Origin: UBA8444 sp964003875
GTDB lineage: Bacteria; Bacteroidota; Bacteroidia; Flavobacteriales; UBA7312
NCBI GenBank assembly: GCA_964003875.1
Contig: CAXFLH010000036.1
Location: 1 to 12,769, forward strand
Reading direction: 5' to 3'
Length of the DNA stretch: 12,769 bases
The translations under genes and the position numbers were made by a program. Below the pieces are notes generated by a model. It was not told where the DNA came from. It searched no databases and saw nothing but the letters and a program-made list of their open reading frames with translations. This document shows, one piece after another, positions 6,469 to 12,769 of this stretch (position 1 is the stretch's first letter; every line of letters starts with the position of its first letter).

Positions 6469-7752
6469 TTAAAGTATCTCTTCTAATGTTTCTTCAATTG
6501 CTACGATAGTATTATCAAGCAATTCTTTGGTGTGAGTAGTTGATAAAAACAAACTTTCAAAAGCAGATGGAGCAAAGTAAACACCTCTTTTTAATACACC
6601 ATGAAAAATGGTTTTAAATAAATCTGCATTAGCATTACAAGCGTCATCAAAATTATTGACTTCATCAACATCAAAATGAAAACTAATCATAGAACCGACC
6701 CTATTAATGGTGTATCTGAGGTTTTTTTTATCGAACACACGTCTAAGTTCTTGTTCAAAATAGGCTGTGTTTTCTTCAAGTTGAGAATAAATATTTGGAT
6801 TTTCGTTAAGCTCTTTTAACAATGTATAGCCACAGCCCATTGCTATGGGATTTCCGCTTAGCGTTCCTGCCTGATATATAGGGCCAACAGGAGCAACCAT
6901 ATCCATAATTTCTTTTTTACCACCAAATGCACCAACAGGTAACCCTCCTCCAATAATTTTACCAAGAGTTACCATATCAGGAGTAACGCCATAGTATTCA
7001 CTAGCACCCCCTTTTGATAGTCTAAAGCCTGTCATCACTTCATCAAAAATCAAAATAATATCGTGTTCATTACATATATTTCTCAGTCCTTCTAAAAATC
7101 CTTTTTTAGGGGGAATACAACCCATATTTCCAGCAACTGGTTCAAGAATGATAGCGGCAATTTGATTGGGGTTATCTTGGATAATCTTTTTTACTGCTGA
7201 TAAGTCATTGTATGGAGCAAGTAAAGTGTCTTGAGCAGTTCCTTTAGTTACTCCGGGACTATTAGGGACTCCTAAAGTAATTGCACCACTTCCTGCTTTA
7301 ATTAGAAAGGCATCAGCATGGCCATGATAATTACCTTCAAATTTGATAAATTTTTCTTTGTTGGTATAGCCTCGTGCTACACGTATTGCACTCATACAAG
7401 CTTCTGTGCCAGAATTGGTCATTCTTACCTTTTCTACAGCAGGTACCATTTCGCAAATTAACTCGGCTATGTCGGATTCTAATTCGGTCGGTGCACCAAA
7501 AGATGTAGTATTCCCGGTTGCTTTTTTTAGGGTTTCTACAATTGGTTCATGACAATGCCCTAAAATCATAGGCCCCCATGAACCGATGTAATCAATGTAA
7601 TTTTTATCATCTACATCGGTAAGAATAGAACCTTTGGCAGATTTAAAAAATAAAGGTGTGCCACCAACTGAACGGAAAGCTCTTACAGGAGAATTTACAC
7701 CGCCAGGTATAAATAATTGGGCTCTTTCAAAGAGTAATTCACTGTTATTCAT
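6469..7752 (-). CDS. hemL: Glutamate-1-semialdehyde 2,1-aminomutase
   Basis: Pyridoxal-phosphate enzyme that isomerises glutamate 1-semialdehyde to 5-aminolevulinate, the second dedicated step of C5 heme synthesis and the step after HemA, encoded in the same run. The 427 residues match the usual length. Visible: IPGGVNSPVRAF (15-26), the small-substrate region IGSWGPMILGH (56-66), NSGTEACMSAIRVAR (113-127), KFEGNYHGH (137-145), IFDEVMTGFR (235-244, Asp237 contacting the PLP ring nitrogen) and LGKIIGGGLPVGAFGG (263-278), whose Lys265 is the Schiff-base lysine. The C-terminus (FAPSAFESLFLSTTHT) is the GSAM-specific tail and separates it from general class III aminotransferases. The ATG at 7752 overlaps the hemB stop by 8 nt (ATGAATAA), indicating coupling; gatB starts 23 nt after its stop, the largest gap in the operon. 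Confidence 0.97.
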   Translation of the reverse strand: MNNSELLFERAQLFIPGGVNSPVRAFRSVGGTPLFFKSAKGSILTDVDDKNYIDYIGSWGPMILGHCHEPIVETLKKATGNTTSFGAPTELESDIAELICEMVPAVEKVRMTNSGTEACMSAIRVARGYTNKEKFIKFEGNYHGHADAFLIKAGSGAITLGVPNSPGVTKGTAQDTLLAPYNDLSAVKKIIQDNPNQIAAIILEPVAGNMGCIPPKKGFLEGLRNICNEHDIILIFDEVMTGFRLSKGGASEYYGVTPDMVTLGKIIGGGLPVGAFGGKKEIMDMVAPVGPIYQAGTLSGNPIAMGCGYTLLKELNENPNIYSQLEENTAYFEQELRRVFDKKNLRYTINRVGSMISFHFDVDEVNNFDDACNANADLFKTIFHGVLKRGVYFAPSAFESLFLSTTHTKELLDNTIVAIEETLEEIL

Positions 7753-8725
7753 TGTTCAACAGTTTAGAAGCTTCTTTAGCGAAGTAGGTTGCAATGAGTT
7801 TTGCTCCTGCTCTTTTAAAACCAATTAATGATTCCATCATTGTATTATTGTGGTCTAGCCACCCTTTTTCACTAGCTGCTTTAATCATGGCATATTCTCC
7901 AGATACTTGAAATACACTAACAGGCACATCAAATTGTTTACTGATTTGTTTTACCATATCTAGATAGGGCATTCCCGGTTTTACCATTATAATATCAGCA
8001 CCTTCATCGATATCGTTATCGACTTCTGCCATAGCTTCAGACGAATTAGCTGGATTCATTTGATAGGTTTTTTTATCGCCAAAACCCGGAGCTGAATCTA
8101 GGGCATCTCTGAAAGGACCATAGAACGAAGAAGCGTATTTTACACTGTATGACATAATGCCAACATTGGAATAACCTTCGTCTTCTAACTTTTCTCTAAT
8201 AGCGCCTATTCGTCCGTCCATCATATCGGATGGAGCAACCATATCAACTCCCGCTTGTGCGTGTGTAAGGGCCATTTCTGCTAACACTTCAATAGTTTCG
8301 TCGTTCAGTATTTCTTGACCATCAACTATGCCATCGTGACCGTGAATAGAGTAGGGGTCGAGAGCAATATCACTCATAAGATACATATTGGGCACTTCAT
8401 CTTTCAATTTTTTAATAGCTCTTTGCATAAGTCCATTTGGTTTGATAGCTTCTTTACCTTCATTATCTTTGAGAGAATCATCAACTTTAGCAAAAAGTAG
8501 TGCCGAGCGTATACCTAAATCATAGCACTCTTTTACTTCTGCGACAAGTAAGTCTAGTGTATATCTAAAATAACCAGGCATAGATGCTATTTCTTCTTTT
8601 CTATTTTCTCCTTCCATAAAGAATAATGGAACAATAAAGTCAGTTGGGTGTAGTCTATTTTCTTGTACCATTTCTCTTATAGCACTATTCTTTCTCAATC
8701 TTCTATTTCTATTTTCTGGAAACAT
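7745..8725 (-). CDS. hemB: Delta-aminolevulinic acid dehydratase (porphobilinogen synthase)
   Basis: Condenses two 5-aminolevulinate molecules into porphobilinogen in the cytoplasm. At 326 residues with a TIM-barrel pattern it is full length. The two Schiff-base lysines are visible: Lys196 in SYSVKYASSFYGPFRDA and Lys249 in IMVKPGMPYLD. The active-site metal segment reads SDIALDPYSIHGHDG (118-132). The three cysteines of zinc-type enzymes (C-x-C...C) are replaced by Ala121, Asp123 and Asp131, so this belongs to the aspartate-rich, zinc-independent-site class also seen in Pseudomonas-type enzymes, where Mg2+ is commonly the activating ion. The N-terminal arm RNRRLRKNSAIREMV is the conserved oligomerisation arm. 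Ten bases separate it from hemF upstream; its stop overlaps the hemL start. No Shine-Dalgarno sequence precedes the ATG. Confidence 0.97.
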   Translation of the reverse strand: MFPENRNRRLRKNSAIREMVQENRLHPTDFIVPLFFMEGENRKEEIASMPGYFRYTLDLLVAEVKECYDLGIRSALLFAKVDDSLKDNEGKEAIKPNGLMQRAIKKLKDEVPNMYLMSDIALDPYSIHGHDGIVDGQEILNDETIEVLAEMALTHAQAGVDMVAPSDMMDGRIGAIREKLEDEGYSNVGIMSYSVKYASSFYGPFRDALDSAPGFGDKKTYQMNPANSSEAMAEVDNDIDEGADIIMVKPGMPYLDMVKQISKQFDVPVSVFQVSGEYAMIKAASEKGWLDHNNTMMESLIGFKRAGAKLIATYFAKEASKLLNNE

Positions 8726-8735
8726 AATATCTGAT

Positions 8736-9644
8736 TTAAGCCCAATCTACTGGGTTTTTTAATACTTCAATAAGTTGTTCTTCAGCACTTCCTGATTTAG
8801 GTTTATGATTATATTCCCACCTTACGGTAGATGGTAGGCTCATAAGAATGGATTCTGTCCTTCCTTTTGTTTTAATCCCAAAGTGGGTGCCTCTATCATG
8901 AAGTAGGTTAAATTCAACATAACGCCCTCTGCGTATTTCTTGCCAAACTTTTTCTTCTTTAGTGTAGCTTTCATTTTTGTGCTTTTCTACTATTGGTAAG
9001 TAAGCATCTAAAAAGGCGTTGCCTGAATCTATGCTAAAATTCATTATTTCTTGTATGCTTTTGTGATCATTTTCTTTCTGATAATCAAAGAAAATTCCTC
9101 CTATGCCTCGACACTCATCTCGGTGTGAGTTGTAAAAATAAGCGTCACACTCTTTCTTAAAGTCAGGATAGTAAGATGGGTCGTGCTTATCACAAACGTT
9201 TTTATTGACTTGATGAAAATGTTTAGCATCTTCTTCATCAAGATAGTAGGGGGTAAGGTCTGTGCCACCGCCAAACCACGCAGTTTTAATATTACCAGCC
9301 TTATCGTACATCTCAAAATAGCGCCAATTGGCATGTACAGTTGGTACTTTTGGGCTTTTAGGATGAATAACTAGAGATAATCCACAAGCATAAAATGTAG
9401 CCTCATCAACCTTAAATTTTTCTTTAAATAATTCTGGTAAGTCGCCATGAACAACAGATACGTTTACTCCACCTTTTTCTATGACCTTACCATTATTGAG
9501 GATTCGTGTTTTACCACCGCCACCACCATCTCTTTCCCATAGGTCTTCAACGAATTGACCTTGAGTATCAGCATGTTCCAAGCCTTTGCAAATTCGATTT
9601 TGCAAGTCAAAAATATGTGCTTCGAAAATTGCTTTGATAGACAT
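8736..9644 (-). CDS. hemF: Oxygen-dependent coproporphyrinogen III oxidase
   Basis: Oxidatively decarboxylates coproporphyrinogen III to protoporphyrinogen IX using O2. The 302 residues match the family length. Motifs in order: WERDGGGGGKTRIL (36-49), EKGGVN (56-61), VIHPKSPKVPTVHANWRYF (92-110), WFGGGTDLTPYY (123-134), DECRGIGGIFFD (176-187) and RRGRYVEFNLLHDRGTHFG (238-256). The four conserved histidines proposed as metal ligands or active-site residues in E. coli HemF correspond to His94, His104, His144 and His174 here. Using the O2-dependent form rather than the radical-SAM HemN implies heme synthesis under aerobic or microaerobic conditions, unless a HemN exists elsewhere. The start codon overlaps the hemE stop by one base (TAATG), a classic coupling arrangement. 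hemB follows after 10 nt. Confidence 0.97.
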   Translation of the reverse strand: MSIKAIFEAHIFDLQNRICKGLEHADTQGQFVEDLWERDGGGGGKTRILNNGKVIEKGGVNVSVVHGDLPELFKEKFKVDEATFYACGLSLVIHPKSPKVPTVHANWRYFEMYDKAGNIKTAWFGGGTDLTPYYLDEEDAKHFHQVNKNVCDKHDPSYYPDFKKECDAYFYNSHRDECRGIGGIFFDYQKENDHKSIQEIMNFSIDSGNAFLDAYLPIVEKHKNESYTKEEKVWQEIRRGRYVEFNLLHDRGTHFGIKTKGRTESILMSLPSTVRWEYNHKPKSGSAEEQLIEVLKNPVDWA

Positions 9645-10684
9645 TATGCAGAGTAGTTTTTAATAGTATTTATAAATACTTTAGCATTTTCAACTGGAAC
9701 CGTAGGCAGTATTCCGTGCCCTAAATTAGCGATGTATCTGTCTTTTCCAAAGCCATCAACCATTTCTTTAGCAAGTTGTTCTATTTCACTATGTGGAGCG
9801 AATAACCACGCAGGGTCAAAATTACCTTGTAGAGTAATGTTAGGTCCAGCTAATTTTCTAGCCTCTTGTGGTGTAAGTGCCCAATCCACACCAATGGCAT
9901 TGGTACCTAAATTGACTAAGTCTTTTATTGCATACCACGCACCTTTGGCAAATACGATGATTGGTGCACCACTAATGTTGTCAACGATTTGCTTTAGATA
10001 AGGTAATGCAAACTCTTGAAAATCTTTGGGTGATAGCAGACCAGCCCATGAATCAAATAGTTGAACGGCTTGAGCACCAGCTTCAATTTGTGCGTTGAGG
10101 TAAGCTATGGTAGTATCGGTAATTTTTTGAAGTAAAAGATGTGCAGCATCTCTTTGCGAATGACAAAATGCTTTGGCCTGAGAAAAATCTTTTGAACCTT
10201 GACCTTGAACCATATAACATAGTATTGTAAATGGCGCACCAGCAAAGCCTATCAACGGAACTTTTCCATTTAAATCTTGGCGTGTTAATGTAACAGCGTC
10301 CATCACATAACTTAATTTTTCGTGTACATCAGGTACTTGTATTGCTTCAGCATCTTTTAGATTATTTACCGTTTGAGGAAGATATGGACCTTTACCTGCA
10401 ATCATTTGCACTTCATAACCTAAGGCTTGAGGAACAACCAAGATGTCAGAAAATAATATAGCTGCATCTGTACCGACTTGGTCAATAGGCATAATCGTAA
10501 TCTCTGAAACTAACTCTGGTGTTTCGCAACGTTCGAAGAAAGAATATTTTTCTCTCAAAACGCGATAGTCGGGTAGGAATCGCCCAGCTTGACGCATCAT
10601 CCAAACAGGGGGTCTCTCTACCTTTTCGCCATTTAGTGCTCTTAGCAATAAATCATTGTTTAGTTCTGGAAAATCGTGTTTCAT
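9644..10684 (-). CDS. hemE: Uroporphyrinogen III decarboxylase
   Basis: Removes the four acetate carboxyl groups of uroporphyrinogen III to give coproporphyrinogen III, in the cytoplasm and without a cofactor. The 346 residues are full length. Both family signatures are present: PPVWMMRQAGRFLPDYR (25-41; Arg31 and Arg35 bind substrate carboxylates) and GFAGAPFTILCYMV (146-159; Tyr157 conserved). Asp80 in LFSDIL is the key aspartate contacting the pyrrole nitrogens; Ser213 (FDSWAG) and His324 (NLGHGILPTVP) are the other expected active-site residues. The start codon overlaps the hemD stop as ATGA (4 nt), and its own stop shares a base with the hemF start, so translation of hemD, hemE and hemF is probably coupled. 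Confidence 0.97.
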   Translation of the reverse strand: MKHDFPELNNDLLLRALNGEKVERPPVWMMRQAGRFLPDYRVLREKYSFFERCETPELVSEITIMPIDQVGTDAAILFSDILVVPQALGYEVQMIAGKGPYLPQTVNNLKDAEAIQVPDVHEKLSYVMDAVTLTRQDLNGKVPLIGFAGAPFTILCYMVQGQGSKDFSQAKAFCHSQRDAAHLLLQKITDTTIAYLNAQIEAGAQAVQLFDSWAGLLSPKDFQEFALPYLKQIVDNISGAPIIVFAKGAWYAIKDLVNLGTNAIGVDWALTPQEARKLAGPNITLQGNFDPAWLFAPHSEIEQLAKEMVDGFGKDRYIANLGHGILPTVPVENAKVFINTIKNYSA

Positions 10685-11343
10685 TGATTAAAATAGTGTT
10701 TAGCAATATCTACTAGGCTTTGTGGCGTAGTGGACTTACTTATTATGCATTTTTGTCCTTCATTATTCAATGCTTGAGCTGTTGTGGGTCCTATAGCAAA
10801 ACATGGTAAATTCATAAATCCTCCATTTTTAGCTAGTGAATAAACCGAGCTAGGACTCATAAAAGCTAAGCCGTCAACAGATTGCAAATTTACGGTTTTA
10901 TTAAGATTTTTGCTCTCATAAACAACGACTTCTTTTAGCTTAATAGCATGTGATTTTAAAAGGTCAGGTAACTCATCTCGTCTTCTATTTCCACAGATAA
11001 AAATAACTTCTTCTAATTGTTCTTTAATTATCAGTTTTGCAACTTCAAGGGCAGAGGCTATTTTTGGAATTGTGGCAGTGGGTAATAAATTAGCCGTTTT
11101 TTCTCCAACAGCATAAATCGATTGGGATAAGGGAATTTTATTCTTTAAAATAATTTCAACGGCATTTCTACTAGTAAAAACCCAAGTTTTATTTTGGTCT
11201 AATTCTCCTTTGTCAAAAGGTATTTCTGATATCTGAATAAGTCCATTGCAAGATACTTTCAAATTTTTGTCTGAATTCAGTTCTTTTAATGTCTGTTCTG
11301 ATAAGTCATTAAGAAAAAGAAGATGTTTAGTTGTACTTTTCAT
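10681..11343 (-). CDS. hemD: Uroporphyrinogen-III synthase
   Basis: Closes and rearranges hydroxymethylbilane into uroporphyrinogen III, the asymmetric isomer that leads to heme. HemD sequences diverge strongly, but the sparse family pattern is there: WVFTSRNAVEIIL, IYAVGEKTANLL, a central FICGNRRRDELPDLL, VVVYES, then LAFMSPSSVYSLAKNG and CFAIGPTTAQAL, consistent with two HemD alpha/beta domains. I place the start at the ATG at 11343-11341, giving 220 residues. The frame stays open to a TTG at 11358 (five more residues, NQQK-type), but ATG is preferred and gives a 17-nt rather than 32-nt overlap with hemC. The end overlaps hemE by 4 nt (ATGA). Position between hemC and hemE strongly supports the call. 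Confidence 0.92.
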   Translation of the reverse strand: MKSTTKHLLFLNDLSEQTLKELNSDKNLKVSCNGLIQISEIPFDKGELDQNKTWVFTSRNAVEIILKNKIPLSQSIYAVGEKTANLLPTATIPKIASALEVAKLIIKEQLEEVIFICGNRRRDELPDLLKSHAIKLKEVVVYESKNLNKTVNLQSVDGLAFMSPSSVYSLAKNGGFMNLPCFAIGPTTAQALNNEGQKCIISKSTTPQSLVDIAKHYFNQ

Positions 11344-12241
11344 TTTCTGCTGATTCAATCAGTTTTTGAGCACCATTATCAAGTGCTATTTGAGCAGCTC
11401 TTTGAGCTAAATGAAGTCCGTTAGCTTTATCATCTTTTAAGGAAATTGTAATTTTTTCTTTACCATCAATGCTTAATACAACCCCCTCGAAGAAAAGTGT
11501 ATTCTCAGAAAGAGTCACATGAGCGCCGACTGGTGCTGAACAACCTCCGTTTAGTATATTTAAAAATGACCGTTCTATGCTTGTGCAAAGTGCTGTGTCT
11601 TCATCATTAAGTTCGTTGACAATACTTTTGATGGATTCATTTTCTGCATGACAAATAATCGCTACTGCTCCTTGTGCTGGTGCAGATACCATCCATGGTA
11701 ACTCTTGTCCTATTTCGTTTTCAAGACCTAATCGAATGAGTCCTGCACTGGCGAGTATGGTGGCGTCCCATTGACTTTCTTTGAGTTTTTGAATACGATT
11801 TGGAACATTCCCTCTCATATCTACCATTTTGTGGTGAGGGTATTTGTTTAGCCATTGCGCTTTTCTTCTATTGCTACTAGTAGCAATAACTGCAGAATTA
11901 TTATTAAGGAAGTCCAAATCCTGGCGATATACCAGAGCATCTGTTGGATTTTCTCTTTTTAAGATAGCACATACTTCTAAATTTGATTCTAATACAGTAG
12001 GAATATCTTTAAATGAGTGAACTGCAATGTCTATTGTTTTATTAAGAATCACATCGTCTAGAGCTTTGGTAAAAACACCTTTACCTCCCATTAGTGGTAG
12101 TGGGGTGTCAAGTACTTTATCACCTTCCGACTCTATGAGTATCAGTTCATAGGTATGACCAAGTTCTGTTAGTCTATCGGCAACATGATGGGTTTGCCAT
12201 AGGGCTAATTTACTTTTACGACTACCAATTTTAATGTGCAT
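11327..12241 (-). CDS. hemC: Porphobilinogen deaminase (hydroxymethylbilane synthase)
   Basis: Polymerises four porphobilinogen units into hydroxymethylbilane on a covalently bound dipyrromethane primer. The 304 residues are typical. Start IKIGSRKSKLALWQ (3-16) is the conserved N-terminal phosphate/carboxylate-binding segment; MGGKGVFTKALDDVIL (51-66) follows; AVHSFKDIPT (73-82) carries the catalytic Asp79; ATSSNRRKAQW (120-130) and MRGNVPNR (142-149) supply substrate-binding arginines; LNGGCSAPVGAH (230-241) contains Cys234, the dipyrromethane attachment site. The ATG directly abuts the hemA stop (TAG then ATG, no spacer), and the 3' end overlaps hemD by 17 nt. The acetyl-CoA-free, soluble nature and place in the pathway leave no realistic alternative identity. 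Confidence 0.97.
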   Translation of the reverse strand: MHIKIGSRKSKLALWQTHHVADRLTELGHTYELILIESEGDKVLDTPLPLMGGKGVFTKALDDVILNKTIDIAVHSFKDIPTVLESNLEVCAILKRENPTDALVYRQDLDFLNNNSAVIATSSNRRKAQWLNKYPHHKMVDMRGNVPNRIQKLKESQWDATILASAGLIRLGLENEIGQELPWMVSAPAQGAVAIICHAENESIKSIVNELNDEDTALCTSIERSFLNILNGGCSAPVGAHVTLSENTLFFEGVVLSIDGKEKITISLKDDKANGLHLAQRAAQIALDNGAQKLIESAENEKYN

Positions 12242-12769
12242 CTAATTGATTTTATACATTTCTCGCATAACTTCCAATATATCCTCGTCAACACGATATC
12301 TGTTACGAAGATACTCAATGTTTTTACTAGATATTTTTTTAACGATACTATCGATAAGAGGTTTTATGCGTTCCAATTCACCTTGTTGATATTGCCCCTT
12401 GTATTTCTCAATTTCTGAATTTTTCATTTCTTCAAATGTCATCTTCAGATTCTTGATTGTTGGGCCTAAAGTGTGCAACTTCGACCAATCTTCAAACTCT
12501 AGTTTGTGAAGGTTGATGATGGTTTTTGCTTTTGGTATATCTTTCTTCCTCTTATCTAATGTTTTGTCAGCTTCGGCATTGAGCTGGTCCATGTCTACCA
12601 ATTCTATGTATTGGTTTGAAGCAAGTTTGGGGTCAATATTTCTAGGAACAGATAAGTCAATAAATAATTTTTCTGAATTTAAATTAGCAATCTGTTCCTC
12701 ATTTATGGTGTATTCTTTTGAGCTTGTAGCAACCACTAAAACATCAGCTTTAGCGATTTCTTGAATTAG
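12242..12769 (-). CDS. hemA: Glutamyl-tRNA reductase, C-terminal part (5' end outside the window)
   Basis: Reduces the glutamyl group of Glu-tRNA(Glu) to glutamate 1-semialdehyde with NADPH, the first committed step of C5 heme synthesis. Only the last 175 residues are present; the frame runs open through the right edge, and an internal GTG at 12736 is not the true start because the NADPH-domain strand ADVLVVATSSKEY spans it. Next comes LFIDLSVPRNIDP, then LVDMDQLN, which lead out of the nucleotide-binding domain into the long spinal helix, then the C-terminal dimerisation helices (LGPTIKNLKMTFEEMKNSEIEKYK region). The catalytic cysteine and tRNA-binding N-terminal domain lie outside. Upstream promoter and any heme-responsive control are also outside. 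The stop abuts the hemC ATG. The family is less strongly conserved at this end, but hemA-hemC order makes the identity firm. Confidence 0.93.
   Translation of the reverse strand, partial: LIQEIAKADVLVVATSSKEYTINEEQIANLNSEKLFIDLSVPRNIDPKLASNQYIELVDMDQLNAEADKTLDKRKKDIPKAKTIINLHKLEFEDWSKLHTLGPTIKNLKMTFEEMKNSEIEKYKGQYQQGELERIKPLIDSIVKKISSKNIEYLRNRYRVDEDILEVMREMYKIN

Noticed and set aside
9516..9532. A GGN-repeat tract in hemF that looks like a simple-sequence or phase-variable repeat.
   Set aside because: It encodes the conserved glycine run of the HemF family (WERDGGGGG), so the repetition is explained by protein sequence; a three-base unit would not cause frameshift phase variation.
11327..11358. 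A longer hemD beginning at a TTG at 11358.
   Set aside because: An ATG fifteen bases downstream in the same frame gives a normal HemD N-terminus and a shorter overlap with hemC.

Overview
The window looks like part of the chromosome of a member of the Bacteroidota, most likely a Flavobacteriales-type organism. Three things point there: a C-terminal type IX secretion (T9SS type A) sorting domain, a DUF4369-thioredoxin lipoprotein architecture that is common in that phylum, and AT-rich coding DNA whose start codons lack recognisable Shine-Dalgarno sequences. Genus and species cannot be read from it. Coding density is very high; the longest stretch without a gene is about 63 bases (2100-2162), and there are no RNA genes, insertion sequences or CRISPR arrays.

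Left part, plus strand. The window opens inside a gene for a large secreted protein with Asp-box (BNR/sortilin-like) beta-propeller repeats and a T9SS sorting tail (1-2099, 5' end missing). A strong intrinsic terminator follows (2116-2151). Eleven bases later comes a type I glyceraldehyde-3-phosphate dehydrogenase gene, gap (2163-3161), whose 3' end overlaps the convergent gene on the other strand by 14 bases.

Right part, minus strand, read from the right edge inward. Ten genes lie head to tail with gaps of at most 23 bases: hemA (5' end outside the window), hemC, hemD, hemE, hemF, hemB, hemL, gatB, a thioredoxin-fold lipoprotein gene and an lpxH-like metallophosphatase gene. Most junctions abut or overlap: hemA/hemC abut, hemC/hemD overlap by 17 nt, hemD/hemE by 4 nt, hemE/hemF by 1 nt, hemB/hemL by 8 nt and the lipoprotein gene/lpxH by 8 nt. 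This is the pattern expected of one translationally coupled operon.

How the genes work together. HemA and HemL make 5-aminolevulinate from glutamyl-tRNA (the C5 pathway). HemB, HemC and HemD build uroporphyrinogen III, HemE decarboxylates it to coproporphyrinogen III, and the oxygen-dependent HemF gives protoporphyrinogen IX. The run therefore encodes every step from glutamyl-tRNA to protoporphyrinogen IX; glutamyl-tRNA synthetase, protoporphyrinogen oxidase and ferrochelatase must be elsewhere. GatB, a subunit of the amidotransferase that acts on misacylated Glu-tRNA(Gln)/Asp-tRNA(Asn), sits directly after the heme genes. The last two genes concern the cell envelope: a periplasm-facing thiol-disulfide lipoprotein and a probable lipid A step.

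Overall this is mostly housekeeping DNA. I found no convincing undescribed system. The points worth a second look concern operon composition, start codons, the crowded terminator/gap junction, and a few active-site residue choices.
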